Assembly (NCBI RefSeq): GCF_002291145.1
Contig: NZ_NTGE01000099.1
Location: 1-64,000, forward strand
Length of the DNA stretch: 64,000 bases
Direction of reading: 5' to 3'
From: Streptomyces sp. SA15
GTDB taxonomy: Bacteria; Actinomycetota; Actinomycetes; Streptomycetales; Streptomycetaceae
The notes under the pieces are model-generated. The model was not told the DNA's origin. It searched no databases and saw nothing but the letters and a program-made list of their open reading frames with translations. A program made the translations under genes and the position numbers. Numbering within the stretch: the stretch's first letter is position 1; each line of letters begins with the position of its first letter. Positions 44,828 through 53,005 of the stretch are shown piece by piece.

Positions 44828-45129
44828 CAGCGGACCCCCGCGAGGGCGGACCAGGCTTCAGCCGGCAGATGGCGAGCTACGACCAACGAGCGCTGCCGTA
44901 CGCGCTTCTCCCAGGCCAGCACGTACGGGCGGACGAGCGCGATGTCCTCACCCGCGCGCAAGTCCGCGCGGTCCGGGTGCCATCCCTGGGCGGTCATCGA
45001 CGTGTCGGTAACCGCAGGGGGTGCCAAGGCAGCTGTCGGCCGGAAGGAGGTTAAGGGGCAGCGGTGCCTGCCCTTGGGGCGGTGCCGCTCTCTGGTGAGC
45101 GAGACGGCACGACGGATACGGTTGAGCAA
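44827..45129 (-). CDS. Hypothetical basic protein
   Basis: 100 residues, Arg-rich start (MLNRIRRAVSLTRERHRPKGRHR), later RADLRAGEDIALVRPYVLAWEKRVRQRS. The ending is common to a family of short AICE proteins next to GntR regulators. Coupled to its neighbour by TGATG. Function unknown. Confidence 0.65.
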   Translation of the reverse strand: MLNRIRRAVSLTRERHRPKGRHRCPLTSFRPTAALAPPAVTDTSMTAQGWHPDRADLRAGEDIALVRPYVLAWEKRVRQRSLVVARHLPAEAWSALAGVR

Positions 45130-45143
45130 CGCTGCTCAGCTCC

Positions 45144-45449
45144 TTATCGCTGATGGCTCGGTCCCCCGACATCGCCCGTCGTGGGGACCGCTTTGCGTAC
45201 GACCGCCCAGAGGGTGCGGCCGTTCAAGCAGGTGGCGAGAAGCCCGAATTGATCGGCCTCGGCCACCGCTTCCAGGGCCTCCCGCCATGACTCGGCGGAG
45301 AGCGATTCCGGCACCTCCGCTTCGACCGTCGTGTGTCGGGTGTGCTCCTCCACGCGCGTGGGGAGCCCGACGGCCGATAACCGGGCAGCGATGGCCGCCG
45401 CGCTAACTCCCGAAGCGGGCACAGGGCAGCCTCCGTCACCGGCGATCAC
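45144..45449 (-). CDS. Hypothetical protein, first gene of the GntR operon
   Basis: 101 residues from a GTG with a weak SD. Sequence GVSAAAIAARLSAVGLPTRVEEHTRHTTVEAEVPESLSAESWREALEAVAEADQFGLL suggests a small alpha/beta fold. Its promoter region holds two CTAG-type palindromes shared with the divergent GntR gene at 45501, which probably represses the whole leftward unit. Confidence 0.65.
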   Translation of the reverse strand: MIAGDGGCPVPASGVSAAAIAARLSAVGLPTRVEEHTRHTTVEAEVPESLSAESWREALEAVAEADQFGLLATCLNGRTLWAVVRKAVPTTGDVGGPSHQR

Positions 45450-45460
45450 TTCAAGTGAAG

Positions 45461-45472
45461 CTAGTTAACTAG
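45461..45472. promoter_or_regulatory. CTAG-type operator 1
   Basis: CTAGTTAACTAG, perfect 12-bp palindrome between the divergent GntR gene and the six-gene operon. Confidence 0.75.
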
Positions 45473-45479
45473 ATTAGAG

Positions 45480-45491
45480 CTAGTGGACTAG
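45480..45491. promoter_or_regulatory. CTAG-type operator 2
   Basis: CTAGTGGACTAG, same arms with GG at the centre, 19 bp from operator 1 and 10 bp upstream of the GntR start codon. Confidence 0.75.
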
Positions 45492-45500
45492 ATTTTCCAT

Positions 45501-46256
45501 ATGCCTGAGCAGCCGCCCTATCTCCGCATCGCCAGCGAACTCCGGCGGCGGATCGCGGAGCACGTGTGGGAGCCGGGGGACCGTCTTCCCTCCCGTGCCC
45601 AGATCGGCCAGGAGTGCGGCGTGGGCGAGAACGTGGTGCGCCGGGCACAGGAACTGCTGATCTCCCAGGGCGTGCTGGAGGGCCGCGCCGGTTCCGGTAC
45701 GTATGTCGCCGAGCCCCGGCAGCGGGTACGAGTTGTACGTTCATCGGCGCGCGAGCAGCCCGACGGGTCCCCGTTCCGCGCGGACATGAAGGCGGTGGGC
45801 AGGCAGGGGGATTGGGAAAGCCGGACCGACGCCAAGGTCCCGGCGCCGACGGAGATCGCGGCGCGTCTTGGTATCGCCGAGGGCGACCTATGCGTTCGTA
45901 CCGCGTACGAGTTCCTCGCCGACGGCAGGCCGGTGCAGTTGTCGACGAGTTGGGAGCCGTACGACCTCACGGCCGGCACTCTCATCGTCCTCCCCGAGGG
46001 AGGGCCGCACGCCGGAGCGGGCGTCGTGAACCGCATGGCCGAGATCGGCATCAACGTCAGCCACGCCGTGGAGCAGCCCGAGCCACGGCAGGCGACAGCC
46101 GAGGAGGCGTCACTTCTCGGCATCCAGAAGGCCGCTCTGGTCACGCACATCCGCCGGACGTACTACAGCGACCAGGGGCGGCCCGTGGAGACGGCGGACA
46201 TCGTGGTGCCCGCCGCCCACTGCGAAATCGTCTATGAGATCCCGATCAGTCGCTAG
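45501..46256 (+). CDS. GntR/UTRA regulator, third
   Basis: 251 residues: wHTH (PYLRIASELRRRIAEHVWEPGDRLP, GQECGVGENVVRRAQELLISQG) and UTRA domain (ADGRPVQLSTSWEPYDLTAGTL). Divergent from the six-gene operon with two CTAG-type palindromes in the 51-bp gap, one of them next to its own start codon. It is the obvious candidate to bind them. Confidence 0.88.
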   Translation: MPEQPPYLRIASELRRRIAEHVWEPGDRLPSRAQIGQECGVGENVVRRAQELLISQGVLEGRAGSGTYVAEPRQRVRVVRSSAREQPDGSPFRADMKAVGRQGDWESRTDAKVPAPTEIAARLGIAEGDLCVRTAYEFLADGRPVQLSTSWEPYDLTAGTLIVLPEGGPHAGAGVVNRMAEIGINVSHAVEQPEPRQATAEEASLLGIQKAALVTHIRRTYYSDQGRPVETADIVVPAAHCEIVYEIPISR

Positions 46257-46391
46257 CGAGCTCGGGCATGAAATGAGAGAGCCCCTCTGCGGCTGGGGCG
46301 GTCGGCTCCACGGCTTTACGCAGCCACTTTGACGCGAGCCTGGAAGATCATGGCCCCAACGCCGTGCTTTAACGGGCAGGTCCACAGACTG

Positions 46392-46428
46392 CCCGACGCG
46401 CCGGAAGCTTACGGGGCCACGATCACTC
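46392..46428. repeat. 37-bp direct repeat, copy 2
   Basis: Matches 39872-39908 at 34 of 37 positions in the same orientation. The rest of the gap 46257-46494 shows no gene. Confidence 0.8.
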
Positions 46429-46494
46429 GCCCCAAAGCAGCTCCAGCCCAAAGCCGCTCCGCCGACCTACGTCGCACGTTCAAGTTCATGAGCT

Positions 46495-46980
46495 TTAGGC
46501 GCCAATCTCTGCAGCGGCCAAAGCGTCAATCTCTACGTCATCCGTAGTTGGGTTCCAGAGTTCCCGGGGAGCCGTGATGTGGGTTATCCCAACCGTCTCC
46601 CCATACGGGAATGCCTTATCCCTCGAAACGAAGTAGTCGGCTTTCATTCGAACAGCCGTGGCAAGGTGGGTGGCATCCGGACCCCTGAGCTTGTAATCTG
46701 CGGCAAGCTGGCGAACTTCCCTGGCAATCAGAATGTCAACCTCGACCCATTGTATTTCGAGACGCTCCAAGTATTCATCCACGACGCGGTCTCGCTCATC
46801 CGGGTCGACGTCACCTTTTCGGCCATTTAATTCGACCAGCAGTAGAGTGGAGGCGACAATCTGAATATCCCCCCTATGAGCAGCTCGGAGAACCTTGTAG
46901 GAATTAGGCCACAAGCCCTTCTCCTTCTTTATTACGTTGAAGAAGATATCCGCATCAACGTACACCAAGGGCTCAGGCAC
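46495..46980 (-). CDS. PIN-domain ribonuclease (VapC-like toxin candidate)
   Basis: 161 residues. VYVDADIFFNV carries the first acidic residue, VELNG the second (Glu), GPDATHLATAVRMKADYFVSRD the third and fourth (Asp), the usual PIN-domain quartet for Mg-dependent RNA cleavage. The start overlaps the stop of the 275-residue partner by 8 nt, so the pair is coupled. Base composition is lower in GC than the AICE backbone. Target RNA unknown. Confidence 0.82.
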   Translation of the reverse strand: MPEPLVYVDADIFFNVIKKEKGLWPNSYKVLRAAHRGDIQIVASTLLLVELNGRKGDVDPDERDRVVDEYLERLEIQWVEVDILIAREVRQLAADYKLRGPDATHLATAVRMKADYFVSRDKAFPYGETVGITHITAPRELWNPTTDDVEIDALAAAEIGA

Positions 46981-47800
46981 TTCTCACCTGCTTCAGGTAT
47001 TCAGCCGTACTGAGGTCACCCGTTATCCGAGGGTTGATGCCAAGGATGTCGGCCGGGTCCATGGGGCCCCGGTGTTCAGGAAGGACTTCAAGGTCAGTCA
47101 TCTGAAGTGAGACAGCCTGCCCTTCCGTATTCCTCTGCAGGACACCGGAAGCAATCACGCGGCGACCCCACGCATTTCGCAATATCTCACTGTGATCACT
47201 ATGGGCGACCACGCGAACGGCATGACGGGTTCGAGGATCACGAATCAGAGCCCTAGGTGAACTACCTCTGCTGTGACTCAGAACGTCTAGCGTTCCCGTC
47301 ACACTAGAAAATGCGCTCTTAGCTGGAAGGACGGCTTGCGTAGCATTACTTACGGTTCCTTCATCAACAACGGCCGTGTGGCGATCGCCATTCAAGCTGG
47401 TAACCGCGACCTGCTCAATCCCGCCTGGCCTGATATGTTTCCCAATATGCCCCACCCGGGCAACGGTTCGCTCGCTGAAGAATGGTGGAATCTTCGGCGA
47501 CCCGGAAAGCAATTCCACACCATCGACGAAGCCATTAAGCGGAGCCGCAATTGACTGCTGAGACCGCTTGGCAGGCACCATGGCCGGGACGAGGATAATC
47601 CGAACGTCCCTTTCCATCTTCATATCTTTAATTGCCCAACGAAGACGTGGGCTACGCACAGGCAGAGCGGTTCGGTCGACTTCCTCAAGAGACAACCTCA
47701 CCTCGCCAAGAATCTGTGTATAAGTCTTGAGGTCAAGGCGAGATGATGTGGGGGCGATGCGCACCTCAAGAGCGCTATCGTCGCGGACAGCAATGGTCAC
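46973..47800 (-). CDS. Partner of PIN toxin, putative large antitoxin
   Basis: 275 residues from a GTG. I do not recognise a named family. The region ~165-240 (GTLDVLSHSRG ... VRVVAHSDHSEILRNAWGRRVIASGVLQRN ... LQMTDLEVLPE) has the spacing of an OB-type nucleic-acid-binding barrel. The last ~25 residues (DPADILGINPRITGDLSTAEYLKQVRSA is read as two short helices) look like an antitoxin tail that fills a PIN active site. Classical VapB antitoxins are ~80 residues, so this would be an unusual type. An inverted repeat lies 46-73 bp upstream. Confidence 0.65.
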   Translation of the reverse strand: MTIAVRDDSALEVRIAPTSSRLDLKTYTQILGEVRLSLEEVDRTALPVRSPRLRWAIKDMKMERDVRIILVPAMVPAKRSQQSIAAPLNGFVDGVELLSGSPKIPPFFSERTVARVGHIGKHIRPGGIEQVAVTSLNGDRHTAVVDEGTVSNATQAVLPAKSAFSSVTGTLDVLSHSRGSSPRALIRDPRTRHAVRVVAHSDHSEILRNAWGRRVIASGVLQRNTEGQAVSLQMTDLEVLPEHRGPMDPADILGINPRITGDLSTAEYLKQVRSA

Positions 47801-47845
47801 GGCTACACCCCTCTCCTGCGTCTAGTCCCATCGTCGCACCAGGGT

Positions 47846-47873
47846 GTGACAGACGCGTTGTGCGTGCTGTCAC
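47846..47873. promoter_or_regulatory. Inverted repeat upstream of the PIN module
   Basis: GTGACAG / CTGTCAC arms with a 14-bp spacer, about 50 bp upstream of the operon start on the minus strand. Candidate autoregulatory operator. The rest of 47801-48130 has no gene and should contain the att arm sites. Confidence 0.5.
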
Positions 47874-48130
47874 TTGCAGGTGGTCGACGCTACGGAGCTT
47901 TGGTTCGAAGCGCTCCACCCTTGATCACCGAAGTGACTCAATCGTTACACGATCAGTTACTACCCGGGGAGGCAGTGCGGCACGCCAAGCAATGCCTGGG
48001 GTGCAGCCACGGTGAGTGTCTAGTTGCGTGACAACGCCCACGCACAGCGGCAGACAAGCACGGACACCTGCGGACCATCGCAGCAGGTGAGAGGCACACC
48101 AGCCCAAGGTCGACCGCACACCCAAGTTGC

Positions 48131-48175
48131 TTCGGGACGAAGAGGTCGTGGGTTCAAATCCCGCCACCCCGACAG
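48131..48175. repeat. att core, distal copy
   Basis: Identical over 45 bp to 31230-31274; carries the last part of tRNA-Pro without the 5' half, so it is not a tRNA gene. Confidence 0.95.
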
Positions 48176-48187
48176 TGAAGTACCAGG

Positions 48188-48224
48188 TCAGGGGCCTGAT
48201 CCGCAGTGCGGGTCGGGCCCCTGA
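48188..48224 (+). terminator. Original tRNA-Pro terminator, displaced by the AICE
   Basis: TCAGGGGCC / GGCCCCTGA stem with a 19-nt loop, 12 bp after the distal att copy. Before integration this would have lain directly after tRNA-Pro. Confidence 0.65.
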
Positions 48225-48352
48225 GGGGTTCCGGGGGCCGTTTTGCGGGCCATTTGGGAGCCGACTTCGAGATGTGGCTCCGAAACGGCTCCCCAGCTCC
48301 CACTGTTCGAACGCCCAAAGAACTCGGCATCTGCGCTTCGCGGCAGGGGACG

Positions 48353-48448
48353 TCAGCCCGCGGCGTCCTTGAGTCGGGCGGGGTCGAGGACAGTGGCGCG
48401 TCCGTGTGCGAGGCGGATCAGACCTCGGTGGGCGTAATCGCGCGCAGT
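48353..48448 (-). pseudogene. 3' remnant of a Crp/Fnr-family gene
   Basis: The last ~31 codons read DYAHRGLIRLAHGRATVLDPARLKDAAG, closely matching the C-terminal end of the intact regulator at 53836-54549 (DFAGRGLLRLARGRITVLDSARLRDEAG). The frame upstream has no HTH or cNMP domain. It is a fragment left by deletion or recombination next to the AICE site. Confidence 0.75.
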
Positions 48449-48538
48449 ATGGATATGTGAGCGCTGTGCTCGACCTGCATGAACGCAGGTGGGTGGGGAG
48501 CGCAGTCCGCGAAACATCCTGGAATGAGATGACCCACC

Positions 48539-48730
48539 ATGACGCTCCGCACGATCGCCCACCACCTCGGTCTGCCCGTCCGGCGCGACCCTGAGGAGAT
48601 AGCAAAGATCATCGAGGGACTCCGCCCCACCTTGGACGACCTGCCTGACGACAGGCGGGAACGGCTCGCCGCCGAGTGGACCAAGGTCCTCAGTGAACGC
48701 CACTGGCACCGGCCCTACCTCCGGGACTGA
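48539..48730 (+). CDS. Small hypothetical protein
   Basis: 63 residues: MTLRTIAHHLGLPVRRDPEEIAKIIEGLRPTLDDLPDDRRERLAAEWTKVLSERHWHRPYLRD is described here as an amphipathic, charged helical peptide with a Trp/His-rich end. GC bias at third positions supports coding. No clear SD. Unknown function. Confidence 0.45.
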   Translation: MTLRTIAHHLGLPVRRDPEEIAKIIEGLRPTLDDLPDDRRERLAAEWTKVLSERHWHRPYLRD

Positions 48731-48786
48731 GCACCCTGTTGCTGCCGGTCGTTTCCAGCATGGCCCCTGTCGTGCCGGAGGAGTCC

Positions 48787-49098
48787 TCATTCACCCCGGC
48801 CGGCGCGCTTCAAGGCGTCTGCGAGTTGTTCGATGCTGGGGGCGCCGCTGGTGCGTCCGTCGGCGTCGCGGTAGATCCGGCACGAGACGCCGGCGTCGGC
48901 GTCCGGTGGGGCGAAGGGGTCGTTGCCGTTGATCAGAAGGGTCGGGGAACCGTGCATGCCAGTCCGGGCCGCCTCCTCGTCGTTGGTGATCACTCGGACG
49001 TCCACCGGGGCGGCCTCGTGGGGCAGCACCTGCTCCAGGCGCCGAAGCATCGTGGGGGCGTTCGGACAGTCGGGCACCGCGAGCACGACGAGTTCCAT
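48787..49098 (-). CDS. Thioredoxin-fold protein, alkylmercury-lyase-like type
   Basis: 103 residues. LVVLAVPDCPNAPTMLRRL has a Cys-Pro active-site-like turn with only the first Cys of CxxC, then a central strand and TGMHGSPTLLINGNDPF with the cis-Pro typical of thioredoxin folds. Relatives are annotated as thioredoxin or alkylmercury lyase partners, but no mer gene is near. Start ATG 49098; a longer start at 49113 exists. Confidence 0.65.
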   Translation of the reverse strand: MELVVLAVPDCPNAPTMLRRLEQVLPHEAAPVDVRVITNDEEAARTGMHGSPTLLINGNDPFAPPDADAGVSCRIYRDADGRTSGAPSIEQLADALKRAGRGE

Positions 49099-49352
49099 GG
49101 TCTTCCCCTTCACTGTTCCTGGGGTGGCCTCCTACCGGCCACGGTAGATCTCCTCGGGTGCGGGAAACCGTGAGCGCGGTCACCGAGCCGGTGACGGTGT
49201 CGTGCATGGCGTCGTACGTCGACGAGTTCCGGCTGTGGAGCCGCACTCCCGGCACCAGCGCCGCACTGTAAGCGGGATCACCGAAGGGGCCGGAGCTGCC
49301 GCGCTAACGTCGCGTATATGAACACTCCCCGCCTGCCCGGAGGTGGACGCTC

Positions 49353-49658
49353 ATGATGCGCGCTGTGTGGCACGGGGCGGTACTCGCCCAGGCGGAGCGC
49401 ACCGTCGTGGTGGAAGGCAACCACTATTTCCCGCCCGAGTCGCTCGACCGCGCGTACTTCACGGCGAGCCGGGCGCGGTCGCTGTGCTTCTGGAAGGGGC
49501 TCGCCCGCTACTACACGATCACCGTTGACGACCAGGTCAACGCGAACGCCGCCTGGTACTACCCGCATCCCAGCCCGCTCGTCAGGCGGATCAAGAACCA
49601 CGTCGCCTTCTGGAACGGCGTCACGGTCGAAGAAGTGGTGCCGGAGGGTCACCGGTGA
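49353..49658 (+). CDS. DUF427 protein
   Basis: 101 residues with VEGNHYFPPESL, CFWKGLARYYTI and AAWYYPHPSP segments typical of DUF427, a small beta-rich family of unknown function found with lipid and redox genes. GGAGG precedes the ATG. Its stop overlaps the next start (GTGA). Confidence 0.85.
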   Translation: MMRAVWHGAVLAQAERTVVVEGNHYFPPESLDRAYFTASRARSLCFWKGLARYYTITVDDQVNANAAWYYPHPSPLVRRIKNHVAFWNGVTVEEVVPEGHR

Positions 49659-50230
49659 CCGGCGCCCGCCTGGCGCGGATCGCCGCATGGACCGCGGGCG
49701 CGGGCGGCGGGCTGGCCGCCGCCTACTTGGGGCTGGTGACCGGGGCCCTACCCGTCGACGTGGGTGTGGGGCGGCGCGTCCGCCCGCTGGGGCCGCAGAC
49801 CGTGGACATCGCGGCACCCCGGGAGGTGGTCTTCGACGTGGTGGCCCAGCCGTATCTGGGCCGCACCTCGCGCGCGATGCGGGAGAAGCTGCATGTGTTG
49901 GAGCGCGGCACTGACTTGGTGCTGGCCGAGCACTTCACCCCCGTCGCGGGCGGGCGGCTGACCGCGGTCACCCTGGAGACGGTGCGCTTCACCCGGCCCG
50001 AGCGCATCGACTTCCGGCTGGTCCGTGGCCCGGTGCCGCAGGTGACCGAGTCGTTCGTGCTGAGCGAGCACGAGTCGGGGACGCGACTGGTGTACGGGGG
50101 AGAGTTGGGCACTGATCTGTGGCGGGTCGGGGCCTGGTGGGGTCGGATGGTGGCCGCCCGCTGGGAGGCGACTGTCGCCGGATCGCTCGCCGCGGTCAAG
50201 GAGGAGGCGGAGCGCAGGGCCCGGCGCTGA
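49655..50230 (+). CDS. SRPBCC (START-like) protein with N-terminal anchor
   Basis: 191 residues: a hydrophobic N-terminus (AAWTAGAGGGLAAAYLGLVTGAL), then an SRPBCC fold (TVDIAAPREVVFDVVAQPYLG ... VYGGELGTDLWRVGAWWG). Such proteins bind hydrophobic ligands in a helix-grip pocket. Translationally coupled to DUF427. Confidence 0.75.
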   Translation: MTGARLARIAAWTAGAGGGLAAAYLGLVTGALPVDVGVGRRVRPLGPQTVDIAAPREVVFDVVAQPYLGRTSRAMREKLHVLERGTDLVLAEHFTPVAGGRLTAVTLETVRFTRPERIDFRLVRGPVPQVTESFVLSEHESGTRLVYGGELGTDLWRVGAWWGRMVAARWEATVAGSLAAVKEEAERRARR

Positions 50231-50433
50231 CCGATGCGGGCCGTCAGGACGTCGGCTGGGCCCGAGTGAGGCGAGAGTGGCGGTCACCGTAGGCGGAAGT
50301 TGTCTGCGACATGCTGGCCAGGCCGTATCCCGGGTGCACCCCGCGAGCGGCGGACCGACCGCCGTCGACGACCGGCAGGTTCGGTGAGCGCGCTTACAGT
50401 TCCTGGCCGCCGCACGGCCGTAGCGTCGTGGGC

Positions 50434-50655
50434 ATGGTGCTACGGCTCGTGCTGGGCGCGATCTACACGGCGATGGGGATCGGTCAGCTCGCATCCATGG
50501 ATGAGATGTCGGCCATCCTCGGCGCGTACGGCCTGGTGCACGGTGCCGCCGCGACCGTGCCGGCGGTCGTGCTGATCGCCGGGGAGCTGGTGTGCGGCAT
50601 CTGGTTCCTCACTGACCGATGCGACCGCCCCTACGGTAAAGGAGTTCTTCGATGA
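50434..50655 (+). CDS. Short MauE/DoxX-like membrane protein
   Basis: 73 residues with two hydrophobic helices (LRLVLGAIYTAMGIGQL and ATVPAVVLIAGELVCGIWFLT). Family members usually have four helices and ~130 residues, so this is about half length and may be a truncated or degenerate copy. The stop overlaps the radical SAM start (ATGA), which suggests that it still matters as a leader for coupling. Confidence 0.55.
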   Translation: MVLRLVLGAIYTAMGIGQLASMDEMSAILGAYGLVHGAAATVPAVVLIAGELVCGIWFLTDRCDRPYGKGVLR

Positions 50656-52211
50656 CCCAGGCGCCGACGCCCCGCCGCAAGGTGGACCGGGACGAGGTCT
50701 TCATTGAGTTCACCAAGTCGATCTGCCCGATGTGCAAGACCCCGATCGACGCGCAGGTCAACATCCGCGAGAACAAGGTCTATCTGCGTAAACGCTGCCG
50801 CGAGCACGGCGAGTTCGAGGCGCTGGTCTACGGGGACGCCGAGGAATATCTGTCCTCGTCACGGTTCAACAAGCCCGGCACGATCCCGCTCACCTTGCAG
50901 ACCGAGGTGAAGGACGGCTGCCCCAGTGACTGCGGGCTGTGCCCGGAGCACAAGCAGCACGCCTGCCTGGGCATCATCGAGGTCAACACCGGCTGCAACC
51001 TGGACTGCCCGATCTGCTTCGCCGACTCCGGCCACCAGCCCGACGGCTACTCCATCACCCATGAGCAGTGCGCGACCATGCTCGACACCTTCGTGGCCTC
51101 CGAGGGCGAGGCCGAGGTGGTGATGTTCTCCGGCGGAGAGCCCACCATCCACAAGCACATCCTCGACTTCATCGACCTCGCCCAGGCCCGACCGATCAGG
51201 AACGTCACCCTCAACACCAACGGAATCCGCCTGGCCACCGACCCCCGCTTCGTCGCCGAACTCGGCAAGCGCAACCAGACACCCGGCCGCTCGGTGAACG
51301 TCTACCTGCAGTTCGACGGCTTCGACGAGCGCACCCACCGGGAGATCCGCGGCCGGGACCTTCGTGCCCTCAAACAGCGGGCGCTGGACAACTGCGCCGA
51401 GGCAGGACTGACCGTCACGCTGGTCGGCGCCGTCGAACGCGGTCTGAACGAGCACGAGTTGGGCGCCATCATCGAGTACGGCATCGACCACCCGGCCGTG
51501 CGCTCGGTGTCGTTCCAGCCGGTCACGCACTCCGGGCGGCACGTGGAGTTCGATCCGCTCCAGCGGCTCACCAATCCCGACGTGATCCGCCTGATCAGTG
51601 AGCAGCTGCCGGGCTGGTTCCAGAAGGGCGACTTCTTCCCCGTGCCCTGCTGCTTCCCCACCTGCCGCGCCGTCACCTACCTCCTCGTGGACGGGGAACC
51701 CGGCAACCGCACCGTCGTCCCCATCCCACGCCTGCTGAACGTGGAGGACCACCTCGACTACGTCACCAACCGCGTCCTGCCCGACGCCGGTATCCGCGAG
51801 GCGCTGGAGAAACTCTGGTCGGCGTCCGCGTTCATGGGCACCGCCACGACCGAGGAGAAGCTGCGGGCCACCGCCGAGGCCCTCAATTGCGCGGACACGT
51901 GCGGCGTCGACCTGCCCGAAGCGGTGAAGGACCTGAACGACAAGGCGTTCATGATCGTCGTACAGGACTTCCAGGACCCCTACACCCTCAACGTCAAGCA
52001 GCTGATGAAGTGCTGCGTCGAGGAGATCACCCCGGACGGCCGACTCATCCCGTTCTGCGCGTACAACTCCGTCGGCTACCGCGAGCAGATCCGCGCGGCG
52101 ATGTCCGGCGTCCCGGTCGCCGACGTCGCCCCCAACGCCCTGCCCCTCGCCGGCCGCCTCACCGACACCCCGTACGGCTCCAAGACCGCACGCATCGAAG
52201 GGAGCTCATGA
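50652..52211 (+). CDS. Radical SAM enzyme, MJ0619/tetraether-synthase-like
   Basis: 519 residues. The SAM-cluster motif is Cys115-x3-Cys119-x2-Cys122 in GCNLDCPICFADS. Before it lie CPMC (25/28) with Cys49, a rubredoxin-like zinc or iron knuckle, and Cys90/94/97/105. After it come CCFPTC, CADTC and CC...C, enough for auxiliary Fe-S clusters. FSGGEPT is the SAM-binding GGE. This layout resembles the MJ0619 group, some of which are tetraether lipid synthases and one of which was described as a pterin methylase. Substrate here unknown. Coupled to the next gene by ATGA. Confidence 0.75.
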   Translation: MTQAPTPRRKVDRDEVFIEFTKSICPMCKTPIDAQVNIRENKVYLRKRCREHGEFEALVYGDAEEYLSSSRFNKPGTIPLTLQTEVKDGCPSDCGLCPEHKQHACLGIIEVNTGCNLDCPICFADSGHQPDGYSITHEQCATMLDTFVASEGEAEVVMFSGGEPTIHKHILDFIDLAQARPIRNVTLNTNGIRLATDPRFVAELGKRNQTPGRSVNVYLQFDGFDERTHREIRGRDLRALKQRALDNCAEAGLTVTLVGAVERGLNEHELGAIIEYGIDHPAVRSVSFQPVTHSGRHVEFDPLQRLTNPDVIRLISEQLPGWFQKGDFFPVPCCFPTCRAVTYLLVDGEPGNRTVVPIPRLLNVEDHLDYVTNRVLPDAGIREALEKLWSASAFMGTATTEEKLRATAEALNCADTCGVDLPEAVKDLNDKAFMIVVQDFQDPYTLNVKQLMKCCVEEITPDGRLIPFCAYNSVGYREQIRAAMSGVPVADVAPNALPLAGRLTDTPYGSKTARIEGSS

Positions 52212-53005
52212 TGGCCGACGACGACCTCAAAGCATGCTGCGCGGCGGCGTACTCCTCCGACGTTGTCGCCCTGCTCCTCGGCGACTCCTACCATCCCGGC
52301 GGCATCACCCTCACCCGCCGCCTCGCCGACGCCCTCGGGCTGACCCCACAGAACCGGGTCCTGGACGTCGCCTCCGGCCGCGGCACCACCGCCCTGTTCC
52401 TCGCCGACGCCCACGGCGTGCGGGTGGACGGCGTGGACTACTCCCCGGCCAACACCGCACTCGCCCAGGGCGCCGCCGCGGCCACGGGTCTCGCCGAGCA
52501 GGTCGCCTTCACCACCGGGGACGCCGAGCAACTGACGTACGAGGACGGCGTGTTCGACGCCGTGGTCTGCGAGTGCGCCCTGTGTACCTTCCCCGACAAA
52601 GCGAAGGCCGCCGCCGAGTTCTCCCGGGTCCTCAAGCCCGGCGGCCGTGTCGGCATCACCGACGTCACCGCCGAACCGGGCCGGCTGCCCGCGGAGCTGT
52701 CCACGCTCGCCGCACGGATCGCCTGCATCGCCGATGCCCGCCCCCTGGCCGAGTACACCGAGATCCTCGCGGCCGCAGGGCTGCGTACCCTCCGCACCGA
52801 GCGCCACGACCAGGCGATGCTGCGCATGATCGACCAGATCGAAGCGCGGCTGAACCTGCTCCGGCTGACCGCTGCCGACAGGCTCGCCGCCGCCGGCATG
52901 GACACGGACGCGGCGCCGGCCGTCCTGAACGCGGCCCGCGCCGCCGTTTCCGACGGTGTCCTCGGCTACGGCCTCCTCGTCGCGGAGAAGTCCCGAGCGG
53001 AGTAG
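52208..53005 (+). CDS. Class I SAM-dependent methyltransferase
   Basis: 265 residues with motif I VLDVASGRGTTALFLA, VDGVDYSP (acidic loop) and FDAVVCECALCTFPD. The N-terminal DLKACCAAAYSSD is Cys-rich and reminds of ArsM-type enzymes, but the spacing of the other cysteines is not proven. A YgiQ-like downstream helix domain carries ARIACIADA. Its start overlaps the radical SAM stop, so they are one functional unit; the substrate may be shared. Confidence 0.72.
   Translation: MMADDDLKACCAAAYSSDVVALLLGDSYHPGGITLTRRLADALGLTPQNRVLDVASGRGTTALFLADAHGVRVDGVDYSPANTALAQGAAAATGLAEQVAFTTGDAEQLTYEDGVFDAVVCECALCTFPDKAKAAAEFSRVLKPGGRVGITDVTAEPGRLPAELSTLAARIACIADARPLAEYTEILAAAGLRTLRTERHDQAMLRMIDQIEARLNLLRLTAADRLAAAGMDTDAAPAVLNAARAAVSDGVLGYGLLVAEKSRAE

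Larger units (their letters stand above)
31230..48175. mobile_element. pSAM2-type AICE integrated in tRNA-Pro
   Basis: About 16.9 kb are bounded by 45-bp identical copies of the tRNA-Pro 3' end. The element has integrase, excisionase, HUH replication initiator, spread proteins, an FtsK-type translocase, a KorSA-like repressor and a Pif-like NUDIX protein in the pSAM2 order, plus 9 kb of cargo with visibly lower GC in parts (41.2-42.0 and 46.5-47.8 kb). All backbone functions look intact. Confidence 0.95.

Noticed and set aside
48131..48175. Second tRNA-Pro gene
   Set aside because: Only the 3' 42 nt are present; acceptor 5' strand, D-arm and 5' anticodon stem are missing. It is the distal att copy.
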